From Hydrogenophaga borbori (GTDB lineage Bacteria; Pseudomonadota; Gammaproteobacteria; Burkholderiales; Burkholderiaceae_C): DNA of 64,000 nucleotides. Each line of letters starts with the position of its first letter. Within the stretch, counting starts at the first letter, position 1. The DNA is taken from positions 124,001 through 188,000 of the forward strand of contig NZ_QVLS01000002.1 in assembly GCF_003417535.1 (NCBI RefSeq), read 5' to 3'. Below the pieces are notes generated by a model. The model was not told where the DNA came from, searched no databases, and saw only the letters and a program-made list of their open reading frames with translations. Positions 16,654 through 26,029 of this stretch are shown piece after piece. The translations under genes and the position numbers were made by a program.

Positions 16654-17604
16654 TCAACTCTGGTGGTGGTTGTTCAGCAAGGCCTCGCGCGTGCCGGCGT
16701 GCTTGAGGTGGTCCAGCCACCAGCGCAGCGCGCGGGCACCGTCGGCGGCGTGGCGCGTCTGACGCCAGGCATAGGCCACGCGGAAGCTGCGTTCGCCCTG
16801 CTGCACCGGCTTGACCACCAGCCGCCCGGCGTTGATGAAGGGCTGGGCCAGCGCCGTGGGCAGGAAACCCGCGCCCAGGCCGCGCAACTGCGCCTCCAGC
16901 TTGTGCTGCATGGTGGGCACGGTGAGCACGTCCTGGCCGGGCAGCAGGTTGTGGCTGACGCCGCGGCCGCGCTGGGTGCTGTCGGCCACGGCCACGGCGC
17001 GGTGCTGACGCATGTGCTCCTCGGTCAGCGTGGCCGCCACGCGCGCCAGCGGGTGGTGCGGCGCCACGGCATAGACGAAGCCCGCCGTGCCCAGCGGCGC
17101 GGCCTGCAGGCCCGGGCCCACGGAATCGGCCGCCACGCCCAGGGCGATGTCGGCCAGCCCGTTCTGCAGGGCCTCCAGCGTGCCCGAGAGCGTTTCGGCG
17201 CGCAGCCGCAGCCGCGTGGGCGCGCCGGTGGCGTAGAAGGATTCGCACAGCTCGAACAGCGTGGCGCGCGAGATCAGCGCGTCGGCCGCGATGGTGAACT
17301 GCGGCTCCCAGCCCGTGGCCACGCGCTTGACGCGGCGCGCCACGGCGTCGAACTCGTTGAGCAGGAATTCGCCCGCGCGCAGCAGTTCCTCGCCGGCCGG
17401 GGTGAGCATGGCGCGGCGCGCGCTGCGGTCGAACAGCAGCACGTCCAGCGCGTCTTCGATCTGGCGGATGCGGTAGGTGAGGGCGCTGGGCACCATGCCC
17501 AGGTCGCGTGCGGCGGCGGCCATGCTGCCGAGCCGGGAGACGGCCTCCACCAGGGCCAGGTTCTCGGCGGACAGGGCGCTGCGGGCGCTGATGGGAGCGG
17601 GCAT
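16654..17604 (-). CDS. LysR-family transcriptional regulator, divergent from pirin
   Basis: 316 aa from ATG 17604 ([19 protein letters not shown]). The N-terminal winged helix-turn-helix is clear ([28 protein letters not shown]), followed by the LysR substrate-binding domain. An upstream start at ATG 17643 would add 13 residues, but it would place a perfect TTCAAA-N3-TTTGAA palindrome inside the gene; I therefore chose 17604, which leaves the palindrome in the promoter region. It is divergent from pirin-doxX-wrbA-like genes, the usual arrangement for a LysR controlling its neighbours and itself. The effector molecule is not evident. Confidence 0.93.
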   Translation of the reverse strand: MPAPISARSALSAENLALVEAVSRLGSMAAAARDLGMVPSALTYRIRQIEDALDVLLFDRSARRAMLTPAGEELLRAGEFLLNEFDAVARRVKRVATGWEPQFTIAADALISRATLFELCESFYATGAPTRLRLRAETLSGTLEALQNGLADIALGVAADSVGPGLQAAPLGTAGFVYAVAPHHPLARVAATLTEEHMRQHRAVAVADSTQRGRGVSHNLLPGQDVLTVPTMQHKLEAQLRGLGAGFLPTALAQPFINAGRLVVKPVQQGERSFRVAYAWRQTRHAADGARALRWWLDHLKHAGTREALLNNHHQS

Positions 17605-17619
17605 CTGGGGGTGTTTGTG

Positions 17620-17645
17620 TTCAAAGATTTTGAATGATGCCATCA
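17620..17645. promoter_or_regulatory. Two adjacent palindromes, candidate LysR operator
   Basis: TTCAAA-GAT-TTTGAA is a perfect inverted repeat at 17620-17634 and fits the LysR T-N11-A consensus. It is immediately followed by TGATG-C-CATCA at 17635-17645. They lie between the divergent lysR (start 17604) and pirin (start 17730) genes, where autoregulation and activation of the divergent operon would both be possible. Confidence 0.6.
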
Positions 17646-17729
17646 AAAGCCTGCGGCCCGGGTCGGGGGCTCGACGCCCAGAATTCAGCCCATGCCAGCC
17701 CGCTGGCCCCCGAAAGAAAGGACCCCACC

Positions 17730-18431
17730 ATGATGCAGATCCGCCGCTCCGACGCCCGTGGCTACGCCGATCACGGCTGGCTCAAGAGCTACCACTCCTT
17801 CTCCTTCGCCGACTACTTCGACCCCGCCTGGATGGGCTGGGGCAACCTGCGCGTCATCAACGAGGACCGCATCGCCCCGGGCACCGGCTTCGGCACGCAT
17901 GGCCACCGCGACATGGAGATCATCAGCTACGTGCTGCAGGGCAACCTGGCGCACAAGGACAGCATGGGCAACGTCAAGGGCATCCCGCCCGGCGACGTGC
18001 AGCGCATGAGCGCCGGCAGCGGCGTGCGCCACAGCGAGTTCAACCACGCGCCGAACGACACCACGCACTTCCTGCAGATCTGGATCGAGCCGAACCAGCG
18101 CGGCATCGAGCCGAGCTACGAGCAGAAGGGCTTCGCCGAGGCCGACAAGCGCGGCCGGCTGCGCCTGGTGGCCTCGCCCGACGGCCGGGACGGCTCGGTG
18201 ACCATTCACGCCGACGCCGCCATGTACGCGGGCCTGTTCGACGGCGCCGAAGCCGCGCAGATCGCGCTGGACCCGAAGCGCAAGGCCTACGTGCACCTGG
18301 TGCGCGGCCAGCTCGAGGTCAATGGCCAGCGCCTGGCCGGCGGCGACGCGGCCGTGCTGGACGGCGAGACTTCGCTTACCCTGGACAAGGGCCAAGACGC
18401 CGAGGTGCTGGTGTTCGACCTCGCCCACTGA
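17730..18431 (+). CDS. Pirin family protein (cupin)
   Basis: 233 aa. ATG 17730 follows a purine-rich GAAAGAAAGGA ribosome site. The pirin signature is complete: RSDARGYADHGWLKSYHSFSF, FGTHGHRDMEIISYVLQG with two metal-ligand histidines, and RMSAGSGVRHSEFN with the third. ThrThrHis-Phe-Leu-Gln-Ile-Trp (THFLQIW) follows. Bacterial members bind a metal and some oxidise quercetin in vitro; the physiological role is unsettled. It is the first gene of the pirin-doxX-flavodoxin set facing the LysR gene, which suggests a stress- or aromatic-responsive unit. Confidence 0.94.
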   Translation: MMQIRRSDARGYADHGWLKSYHSFSFADYFDPAWMGWGNLRVINEDRIAPGTGFGTHGHRDMEIISYVLQGNLAHKDSMGNVKGIPPGDVQRMSAGSGVRHSEFNHAPNDTTHFLQIWIEPNQRGIEPSYEQKGFAEADKRGRLRLVASPDGRDGSVTIHADAAMYAGLFDGAEAAQIALDPKRKAYVHLVRGQLEVNGQRLAGGDAAVLDGETSLTLDKGQDAEVLVFDLAH

Positions 18432-18467
18432 TTCCCCCAACCGCTTTTCAACCCTGGAGAAACTCCC

Positions 18468-18875
18468 ATGAACGCCCTGCAAAATCCCCTGGCCCTGATC
18501 GGCCGCATCCTCCTGGCCGTGCTCTTCGTGCCGGCCGGCTTCGGCAAGATCGCCGGCTTCTCCGGCACCGTGGGCTATGCCACGGCCATGGGCCTGCCGC
18601 TGCCGACCGTGGGGGTGGCGATCGCGCTGGTGATCGAGCTCTTCGGCGGCCTGGCGCTGCTGATCGGCTACCGGGCGCGCCTCGCGGCCATCGCGCTGGC
18701 GGTGTTCACGCTGGTGGCGAGCGTCTTCTTCCACGCCTACTGGGCGGTGCCGGCCGAGCAGCAGATGGTGCAGCAGCTGCTGTTCTTCAAGAACATCGCG
18801 GTCGTCGGTGGCCTGCTCGCCTTCGCCGCCTTCGGCGCCGGCGGCTGGAGCCTGGACGCCAAGCGCGGCGCCTGA
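18468..18875 (+). CDS. DoxX family inner-membrane protein
   Basis: 135 aa, four hydrophobic segments. The N-terminal NPLALIGRILLAVLFVPAGFGKIAGF and the following GYATAMGLPLPTVGVAIALVIELFGG pattern are typical DoxX. Members are small membrane proteins often paired with redox enzymes. It lies 36 bp after pirin with a TGGAGAAACTCCC ribosome site, and ends 22 bp before the flavodoxin gene, so it is almost certainly in that operon. Confidence 0.93.
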   Translation: MNALQNPLALIGRILLAVLFVPAGFGKIAGFSGTVGYATAMGLPLPTVGVAIALVIELFGGLALLIGYRARLAAIALAVFTLVASVFFHAYWAVPAEQQMVQQLLFFKNIAVVGGLLAFAAFGAGGWSLDAKRGA

Positions 18876-18897
18876 TCGCACACCGGAGCGCACACGC

Positions 18898-19452
18898 ATG
18901 ACCAAAGTGCTTGTCGTCTACCACTCCGGCTACGGCCACACGCAGCGCATGGCGCAGTCGGTGGCCGATGGCGCGGGGGCCGAGCTCATCGCCATCGACG
19001 CCGATGGCAACCTGCCCCCAGGCGGCTGGGAGGCGCTGGACGCGGCGGACGCCATCGTCTTCGGCTCGCCCACCTACATGGGCAGCGTGAGCTGGCAGTT
19101 CAAAAAGTTCGCCGACGCCTCCAGCAAACCCTGGTTCGCGCAGAAGTGGAAGGACAAGATCGCCGCCGGCTTCACCAACAGCGCGGGCATGAACGGCGAC
19201 AAGCTGGCCACGCTGAACACCCTGTTCACCCTGGCCATGCAGCACGGCATGATCTGGGTGAGCCAGGGACTGATGCCCGCCAACACCCAGGCGGCCCAGC
19301 GCGACGACGTGAACTACCTCGTGTCCTACAGCGGTGCCATCGCGCAGTCGCCGTCCGACGCGGGCGCCAAGGACATGCGGGCGGGCGATCTGGAAACGGC
19401 GCGCCTGTTCGGCGAGCGGGTGGCGGCGATCGCGGCAAGGTTCAAGAACTGA
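18898..19452 (+). CDS. WrbA-like flavodoxin-fold NAD(P)H:quinone oxidoreductase
   Basis: 184 aa from ATG 18898. The FMN phosphate-binding loop VVYHSGYGHTQRMAQSV is at the N-terminus, followed by IVFGSPTYMGSVSWQFKKFAD and FTNSAGMNGDK, which match the flavodoxin/WrbA family. The family reduces quinones with two electrons and so limits oxidative stress. It is slightly shorter than E. coli WrbA (198 aa). Third gene of the pirin-doxX operon. I left the gene symbol empty because several subfamilies share these motifs. Confidence 0.9.
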   Translation: MTKVLVVYHSGYGHTQRMAQSVADGAGAELIAIDADGNLPPGGWEALDAADAIVFGSPTYMGSVSWQFKKFADASSKPWFAQKWKDKIAAGFTNSAGMNGDKLATLNTLFTLAMQHGMIWVSQGLMPANTQAAQRDDVNYLVSYSGAIAQSPSDAGAKDMRAGDLETARLFGERVAAIAARFKN

Positions 19453-19492
19453 TGCGTGCGGCAACGGTGGCTGGCGAAGACCGATCCGCCGC

Positions 19493-19560
19493 CGGGCCGC
19501 CCCAAGGCGGATCAGCCCCCCCTGGGGGCAGCGACCCGCGCAGCGGCGGAGCGCGGGGGT
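19493..19560. repeat. Intergenic GC-rich palindromic repeat of the type common in Comamonadaceae
   Basis: The 125-bp gap between two plus-strand genes contains imperfect palindromes (CCGCCCCAAGGCGG, CCCCCCCTGGGGG) followed by CAGCGACCCGCGCAGCGGCGG and a G-run. From memory, near-identical intergenic elements recur many times in Acidovorax/Hydrogenophaga-like genomes. I found no second copy in this window. It may act as a transcript-end structure. Confidence 0.5.
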
Positions 19561-19576
19561 CTAATATTCCGCCTCC

Positions 19577-20272
19577 ATGAAGATCTTCAGCATCCTCCCC
19601 TGGGCAGACTGGCTCGCGCTGGTCTGCTTTTTTTCGCTCTGGATCGGCTACGCGATGGTTGCCAAGCCCTGGGCCCGGCGCAGGCCCTCGCTGCTGGCCA
19701 CCACCAACCGCTACCGGCGCTACTGGATGGAGCAGGCCATCGCCCGCGACCCGCGCATGCTCGATGGCCTGATCACGCAGAACCTGTCGAGCACGCCGTC
19801 CTTCTTCTCGTCCACGTCCATCCTGATCATCGGCGGCCTGTTCGCGCTGCTGGGCACCACGGACAAGGCGACCGAGCTGATGAGCGAGATCCCCTTCGCG
19901 CAGGCGACCACGCTGATCGTCTTCGAGTTCAAGATCCTGGTGCTGATCGCGATCTTCGTGTATTCGTTCTTCCGCTTCTCCTGGTCCATGCGGCAGTACA
20001 CCTTCGTGGCCCTGGTGATCGGCTCCATGCCACCGCCCGAGGATTTCGCCTCGGGCAAGTTCGACCGGCGGGCCTACGCCGACCGCGCGGGTGCCCTGGT
20101 GGCCTCGGCCGCCGAAACCATGAACGACGGCCTGCGCGCGTACTACTTTTCGTTCGCGCTGCTGGGCTGGTTCGTCTCGCCCCTGGCCATGGTGATGGCC
20201 ACGGCCGTGGTGACGGCCATCCTGTACAGCCGGGAATTCCGCTCCGAGGTGCTGCGCATCCTGCGCGACTGA
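19577..20272 (+). CDS. DUF599 family membrane protein
   Basis: 231 aa with about four hydrophobic segments (DWLALVCFFSLWIGYAMV, SSTSILIIGGLFALLG, FKILVLIAIFVYSFFRFSW and one near the C-terminus, LLGWFVSPLAMVMATAVV). The NRYRRYWM and LSSTPSFFSSTS segments are characteristic of DUF599. Inner-membrane location is predicted; function unknown. A TAATAT stretch shortly upstream could serve as a -10. It ends 35 bp before dnaE. Confidence 0.88.
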   Translation: MKIFSILPWADWLALVCFFSLWIGYAMVAKPWARRRPSLLATTNRYRRYWMEQAIARDPRMLDGLITQNLSSTPSFFSSTSILIIGGLFALLGTTDKATELMSEIPFAQATTLIVFEFKILVLIAIFVYSFFRFSWSMRQYTFVALVIGSMPPPEDFASGKFDRRAYADRAGALVASAAETMNDGLRAYYFSFALLGWFVSPLAMVMATAVVTAILYSREFRSEVLRILRD

Positions 20273-20307
20273 ATCGGGGACAGAGGGGCGCCTTCTAAAA
20301 TCGGGCG

Positions 20308-23300
20308 ATGTTCGTTCACCTGCGCCTGCACACCGAGTTTTCCGTCGTCGACGGCACCAACCGCATCGATGAGGTGATGGCCGCCGCCGCGGCCGACGGC
20401 CAGCCCGCGCTGGCCATCACCGACCTCAGCAACCTCTTCGGCGCCGTCAAGTTCTACCGCGCGGGGCGCGATGCCGGCGTCAAGCCCATCATCGGCGCCG
20501 AGGTGCTGCTGCAAGGCTTCACCGAAGAAACCCCGAACGCCATGCCCGGCGCCCACCAGCCACCGCTGCCGCGCGTGTTGCTGCTGGTGCAGGACAAGCA
20601 GGGCTACCTGAACCTGAGCGAGCTGCTGGCGCGCGCCTGGACGCGCAACGTGGTGCGCGACCAGGCCGTGATCAAGCGCGAATGGCTCGAAGAGCTCAAC
20701 GCGGGCCTGATCCTGCTGTCGGGCGCGCAGGCCGGCCCGGTGGGGCAGGCGCTGATGGCCGGCGATCCGCAGCGCGCGAGCGACGCCGCCCTGAACCTGG
20801 CCACCCTGTTCCCGCACCGCTTCTACATCGAGGTGCAGCGCGCCGGCCGCGCCGACGACGAACGCCACGTGGTTGCGGCCGCGCAGCTGGCCGCGCGGCT
20901 GCGCCTGCCGGTGGTGGCCACGCACCCGGTGCAGTTCCTGCAGCCCGACGACTACGAGTCGCACGAGGCGCGCGTGTGCATCGCCGAGGGCGAGATCCTG
21001 GCCAACAACCGGCGCGTGCGCCGTTTTACGCGCGAGCAGTGGTTCAAGCCCGCCGCCGACATGAGCGCGCTGTTCGCCGACCTGCCATCGGCCGTGGCCA
21101 ACACGGCCGAGATCGCCAAGCGCTGCAACCTCACGCTGGTGCTGGGCAAGCCGCAGCTGCCCAACTTCCCCACGCCGCTCATCGATGGCGTGCCCATGCC
21201 CATGGAGGACTTCTTCCGCCAGTCTTCCTTCGACGGCCTGGAGGAGCGCCTGGCGCACCTGTACCCCGACGAGGCCGAGCGCGAGAAGCAGCGCCCGCGC
21301 TACGTCGAGCGCCTGGAGTTCGAGATCGGCACCATCCTCAAGATGGGCTTCCCGGGCTACTTCCTGATCGTGGGCGACTTCATCAACTGGGCCAAGAACA
21401 ACGGCTGCCCGGTGGGGCCGGGCCGCGGCTCGGGCGCGGGCTCGCTGGTGGCCTATGCGCTCAAGATCACCGACCTCGACCCGCTGCAATACAACCTGCT
21501 GTTCGAGCGCTTCCTCAACCCGGAGCGGGTGTCCATGCCCGACTTCGACATCGACTTCTGCCAGGGCAACCGCGACCGCGTCATCGAGTACGTGAAGCAG
21601 AAGTACGGCAAGGACGCGGTGAGCCAGATCGCCACCTTCGGCACCATGGCCGCGCGCGCGGCCATCCGCGACGTGGGCCGCGTGCTCGACCTGTCCTACG
21701 GCTTCTGCGACGGCATCTCCAAGCTCGTGCCCAACAAGCCCGGCATGAGCGTGACCCTGCAGTACCCGCCCGTGCCCAAGAAGGAGGGCGACAAGAACAA
21801 CTACGCGCTCGAGATGGAGCCTGTGCTGGCCGAGCGCGTGCGCCAGGAAGAGGACGTCAAGACCCTGATCGAGCTGGCGCAGAAGCTCGAGGGCATGACC
21901 CGCAACGTGGGCATGCACGCGGGCGGCGTGCTGATCGCGCCCGGCAAGCTCACCGACTTCTGCCCGCTGTACGCACAGCCCGGCAGCGAATCGGCCGTGA
22001 GCCAGTACGACAAGGACGACGTCGAGGCGATCGGTCTGGTGAAGTTCGACTTCCTGGGCCTGGCCACGCTCACCATCCTGGAAATTGCGCGCGAGTTCAT
22101 CATGAAGCGCCACAAGGGCCAGGAGAACTTCCGCTACGAAGATGTGCGGCTCGACGACCCCAAGGTCTATGCCCTGTTCTCGCGCGGCCAGACCGAAGCC
22201 GTGTTCCAGTTTGAAAGCCGCGGCATGCAGGGCATGCTGCGCGACGCCAAGCCCACGCGCCTGGAGGACCTGATCGCGCTCAACGCGCTGTACCGGCCGG
22301 GCCCGATGGACCTGATCCCCAGCTTCGTGGCGCGCAAGCACGGGCGCGAGACGGTGGAGTACCCGCACCCGGCCGTGGCCGACATGCTCAGCGAGACCTA
22401 CGGGATCATGGTCTACCAGGAGCAGGTGATGCAGACGGCGCAGATCCTGGGCGGCTACTCGCTCGGTGGCGCCGACCTGCTGCGGCGCGCCATGGGCAAG
22501 AAGAAGGCCGAGGAGATGGCCGAGCACCGCGAGAAATTCCGCGCCGGTGCGCTCAAGACCCACGGCATCCCGCAGGACAAGGCCGACGAGGTCTTCGACC
22601 TGATGGAGAAGTTCGCGGGCTACGGCTTCAACAAGTCGCACGCGGCCGCGTACTCGCTGCTGGCCTACCACACGGGCTGGCTCAAGGTGCACTACACGGC
22701 GGAGTTCTACTGCGCCAACATGACCGTGGAAATGGACGACACCGACAAGCTCAAGGTGTTGTTCGAGGACGCGCAGAAGATGGGCATGGCCTTCGAGCCA
22801 CCCGACGTGAACCGCGGCGTCTACCGCTTCGAGCCGGTGACGGACAAGCTCATCCGCTACGGCCTGGGCGCCATCAAGGGCACGGGCCAGCAGGCCATCG
22901 AGGCCATCGTGGCCGCGCGCGAGGGCCGTGGCGAAGGCCCCAACGGCGGCGAGAGCGGCCCGTTCAAGAGCCTGTTCGACTTCTGCCTGCGCATGGACCG
23001 CACGCGCCTGAACAAGCGCACGGTGGAAGCCCTCATCAAGGCCGGCGCCTTCGACGCCCTGCACCTGAACCGCGCCGAGCTGCTGGCCACGCTGGACATC
23101 GCCTTCGAATACGCGGCCACCACGCAGGCCAACGCGCACCAGGGTGGGCTGTTCGACATGCTGGGCGGCGACGACCATGGCTCCAGCACGCAGGAGCCCG
23201 ATCTGGTCGCCGCCATGCCCTGGGGCGTGAAGGAAAAGCTCACGCACGAGAAGAGCGCCATCGGCTTCTACTTCTCGGGCCACCTGTTCGACGAGGTGGA

Positions 23301-23877
23301 GCGCGAGGTGCGCCGCTTCGCGCGCACGCGCCTGGTGGACGTGGTGGACAGCCGCGACCCGGTGATCCTCGCGGGCATCGTGACGGACTTCCGCGTCATC
23401 AATGGCCAGCGCGGCAAGCTCGCGCTGTTCAAGATCGACGACAAGACCGGCGTGATGGAAACCAGCGCCGACGAAAACCTCATCAACACGCACCGCGCCC
23501 TGTTGAAGGACGACGAACTGATCGTGGTGCAGGCGGTGGCGCAGCCGGACCGCTTCTCGGGTGGCCTGCGCCTGAAGATCCAGCAGGTCTGGGACCTCGC
23601 CAGCGCGCGCTGCCGCTTCGGCAAGTACCTGCGCGTGGCGGTGAACGGGCACGCGCCGTCCGTGGCTCAGCTGGTGCGCGACTTCCCGCCCAAGCGCGAG
23701 ATGAGCGACCAGGGCGAGTTCGTGCGTGGCCTGCCGGTGCGCCTGGCCTTGCAGCGGGAGGGCGCGCGCTGCGAGCTGCAGCTGGACGACCGCGCGCTGT
23801 TTTTCCCGACGGACGCGGCGCTGGCGAGCTGGATGGCCCAGGCGCACGAGCAGCGGGCGGAGATCGTGTTCGATTGA
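20308..23877 (+). CDS. dnaE: DNA polymerase III subunit alpha
   Basis: 1189 aa, full length for a proteobacterial DnaE; the catalytic subunit of the replicative polymerase. The N-terminal PHP domain begins FVHLRLHTEFSVVDG. The palm carries PDFDIDF with Asp412 and Asp414 matching the two catalytic aspartates of the family. VGPGRGSGAGSLVAYAL and GYGFNKSHAAAYSLL are also family signatures. A clamp-binding pentapeptide-like QGGLFD starts at residue 945, and an OB-fold region (DPVILAGIVTDFR) follows. Likely -10 is TAAAAT about ten bases before the ATG. Confidence 0.98.
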   Translation: MFVHLRLHTEFSVVDGTNRIDEVMAAAAADGQPALAITDLSNLFGAVKFYRAGRDAGVKPIIGAEVLLQGFTEETPNAMPGAHQPPLPRVLLLVQDKQGYLNLSELLARAWTRNVVRDQAVIKREWLEELNAGLILLSGAQAGPVGQALMAGDPQRASDAALNLATLFPHRFYIEVQRAGRADDERHVVAAAQLAARLRLPVVATHPVQFLQPDDYESHEARVCIAEGEILANNRRVRRFTREQWFKPAADMSALFADLPSAVANTAEIAKRCNLTLVLGKPQLPNFPTPLIDGVPMPMEDFFRQSSFDGLEERLAHLYPDEAEREKQRPRYVERLEFEIGTILKMGFPGYFLIVGDFINWAKNNGCPVGPGRGSGAGSLVAYALKITDLDPLQYNLLFERFLNPERVSMPDFDIDFCQGNRDRVIEYVKQKYGKDAVSQIATFGTMAARAAIRDVGRVLDLSYGFCDGISKLVPNKPGMSVTLQYPPVPKKEGDKNNYALEMEPVLAERVRQEEDVKTLIELAQKLEGMTRNVGMHAGGVLIAPGKLTDFCPLYAQPGSESAVSQYDKDDVEAIGLVKFDFLGLATLTILEIAREFIMKRHKGQENFRYEDVRLDDPKVYALFSRGQTEAVFQFESRGMQGMLRDAKPTRLEDLIALNALYRPGPMDLIPSFVARKHGRETVEYPHPAVADMLSETYGIMVYQEQVMQTAQILGGYSLGGADLLRRAMGKKKAEEMAEHREKFRAGALKTHGIPQDKADEVFDLMEKFAGYGFNKSHAAAYSLLAYHTGWLKVHYTAEFYCANMTVEMDDTDKLKVLFEDAQKMGMAFEPPDVNRGVYRFEPVTDKLIRYGLGAIKGTGQQAIEAIVAAREGRGEGPNGGESGPFKSLFDFCLRMDRTRLNKRTVEALIKAGAFDALHLNRAELLATLDIAFEYAATTQANAHQGGLFDMLGGDDHGSSTQEPDLVAAMPWGVKEKLTHEKSAIGFYFSGHLFDEVEREVRRFARTRLVDVVDSRDPVILAGIVTDFRVINGQRGKLALFKIDDKTGVMETSADENLINTHRALLKDDELIVVQAVAQPDRFSGGLRLKIQQVWDLASARCRFGKYLRVAVNGHAPSVAQLVRDFPPKREMSDQGEFVRGLPVRLALQREGARCELQLDDRALFFPTDAALASWMAQAHEQRAEIVFD

Positions 23878-23905
23878 CCGAGCGCCGCGGGCACCGCGCG
23901 CTCGG
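23878..23905 (+). terminator. Hairpin just after dnaE
   Basis: An 8-bp perfect inverted repeat (CCGAGCGC ... GCGCTCGG) starts one base after the dnaE stop. The downstream strand lacks a T-run, so it may be a 3'-end stabilising stem or a weak bidirectional terminator between convergent genes rather than a strong intrinsic one. Confidence 0.4.
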
Positions 23906-23952
23906 CCGAGGCGCCGGGCCATGCGCGATGGGTCGGGCCTCAGATGCCGGCC

Positions 23953-24561
23953 TCAGGCGCCAGCCTTGGGCTTGGGCTTGAAGATGTGCACGGTTTCGCC
24001 GCGGGCGAGCATGTCCACCAGCTGCGCGATGCGCTTCGCGCGCGTCTCCGGCCGGACGGCCGTCTGGATGCGCCAGAGCACGGCGTAGCGGTTGCTCGCG
24101 TTGAGGGTGGCGAAGAAGGCCTTGGCCGGCGGCCTGGCGTCCAGCGCGGCGACGAGGTCGTCGGGCGCGGTAGACGTCCTCGCACCGTCGTAGGCCTGGG
24201 CCCAGCGGCCGTCGGCCTGGGCGGCCTCGATCTGCGCCTGGCCCGGCGGCTGCATGCGACCGGCCTCGATCAGCCTGGCCACCTTGTCGACGTTGGTCTT
24301 CGACCAGAGGCTGCGCGGGCGCCGCGGCGTGAAGCGCTGCAGGAAGTGCCGGTCGTCCAGGCCCTTCTTCTGGCCGTCGATCCAGCCCCAGCACAGCGCG
24401 ATCTCCACCGCCTCGGGATAGGTGACGCTGGGCTCGGTGGTACCGCGCTTGGCGATCTTGAGCCACAGCCCGTCGGACGTGGCGTGGTGCTTCCGGAGCC
24501 AGGCCTCGAAGGCCTCAGCGTTCTTGAACAGTGTGGGGGTGGCGGGTGCAGCGGCGGGCAT
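23953..24561 (-). CDS. YdeI/OmpD-associated family protein
   Basis: 202 aa. The order TLFKNAEAFEAWLRKHHATSDGLWLKIAKRG, SVTYPEAVEIALCWGWIDGQ, FLQRFTPRRPRSLWSKTN and KAFFATLNASNRYAVLWRIQTAVRPETRAKRI is diagnostic for the YdeI-like family. It is a soluble cytoplasmic protein of uncertain role. It lies 21 bp downstream of tolA on the same strand, where tolB would be expected in many proteobacteria. Confidence 0.9.
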   Translation of the reverse strand: MPAAAPATPTLFKNAEAFEAWLRKHHATSDGLWLKIAKRGTTEPSVTYPEAVEIALCWGWIDGQKKGLDDRHFLQRFTPRRPRSLWSKTNVDKVARLIEAGRMQPPGQAQIEAAQADGRWAQAYDGARTSTAPDDLVAALDARPPAKAFFATLNASNRYAVLWRIQTAVRPETRAKRIAQLVDMLARGETVHIFKPKPKAGA

Positions 24562-24582
24562 GTGCGCAGTGTGCCGCGGACC

Positions 24583-25575
24583 CTAGTCCTGCGGTCGCAG
24601 GCCGATCAGCATGGGTGAGTACACGCGACCGTCGGTGTCGCGCGGCAGGGTGCCGGTGCGGTCGATGGCGCGCAGTGCCGCCTCGTCCCAGGCGGGGTGT
24701 CCGCTGCTCTTGACCAGCCGGCGGCCGGTGATGGTGCCGTCGGGCGCCACGCGCACCTCGACCTCGGCCCGCGGGTTGCCCGGCGCGATTTCGGTGAACA
24801 CGATGTTGGGCCGGATGGCCGCGATCACCTTGCCCAGATAGCTGCCCGAAGGCCCGCTGGACTGCTGGGCCGTGCCCGTGCTCTGCGGCGAGCCGCTGGC
24901 GCCGGCCTGTCCCATCATGCGGGCCATCTGCTCCTTGCGCAGCTGCTCCTGCAGCTGCGCCTGGCGCTTCTCCTGTTCGGCCTTGCGCTGGGCCTCGCGT
25001 TTTTCCTCGGCGAGCTTTTGCTGGCGCTCGGCCTCGGCGCGCTTCTTCTCGGCCGCCAATTTTTCCGCGGCGGCTTTCTCGGCCGCGGCCTTCTTCTCGG
25101 CGGCGGCCTTCTCCGCCGCCTTCTTTTCCTCGGCTTTCTTCTCCGCCGCGAGGCGCTCGGCGCGTTCGCGTTCCGCCTTCTCCTTCTCCTTGGCCTTCTG
25201 CGTGGCGATGTCGGCCTGCTGCTGCGCCGGGGCGGGCGGCGGTGGCGGCGCCGGGCGCGGCGCAGGGGCCGGCGCGGGGGCCGGCACAGGAGGCGGGGGC
25301 GGTGGCACCGGCGCGGGCGGCGTGGGGGCCGGTGCGGGTGGCGGTGGCGGGGCGGTGGCGCGCGGCGCGGCCTGCTGGGGCAGGCGCGACCACAGCTCGG
25401 CCTCCACGGCCGGCGTGTCGGCGTCGCGGCGCCAGTTCACGCCCCAGGTAAGCGCGAGGATCAGCAGGGCGTGAACGCCGATGGCCTTGCCCAGTGCGCC
25501 GCCCCAACGGCCCTGTGGTGGCGGGGCGAGGTCGAGGTGGTCGGCGGTGGAGCGCATGGCGATCGGGTCGGACAA
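24583..25575 (-). CDS. tolA: Cell envelope integrity protein TolA
   Basis: 330 aa with the three-part TolA layout. One N-terminal transmembrane segment (GVHALLILALTWGVNW, about residues 33-48) is followed by a Pro-rich stretch (about 70-115). Then comes a long Ala/Lys/Glu/Arg coiled-coil region (about 120-215). The C-terminal TonB-like domain contains VRVAPDGTITGRRLVKSSG and AALRAIDRTGTLP. It spans the periplasm and links the TolQR motor to outer-membrane partners during constriction. It directly follows tolR. Confidence 0.96.
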   Translation of the reverse strand: MSDPIAMRSTADHLDLAPPPQGRWGGALGKAIGVHALLILALTWGVNWRRDADTPAVEAELWSRLPQQAAPRATAPPPPPAPAPTPPAPVPPPPPPVPAPAPAPAPRPAPPPPPAPAQQQADIATQKAKEKEKAERERAERLAAEKKAEEKKAAEKAAAEKKAAAEKAAAEKLAAEKKRAEAERQQKLAEEKREAQRKAEQEKRQAQLQEQLRKEQMARMMGQAGASGSPQSTGTAQQSSGPSGSYLGKVIAAIRPNIVFTEIAPGNPRAEVEVRVAPDGTITGRRLVKSSGHPAWDEAALRAIDRTGTLPRDTDGRVYSPMLIGLRPQD

Positions 25576-25577
25576 GC

Positions 25578-26018
<441 letters not shown>

Positions 26019-26029
26019 GGTTCAGTGCC

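Noticed and set aside
20143-23922. 1259-aa minus-strand open frame across dnaE
   Set aside because: Composition (His/Arg/Val/Leu/Gln-rich) is an antisense shadow of a clear dnaE.
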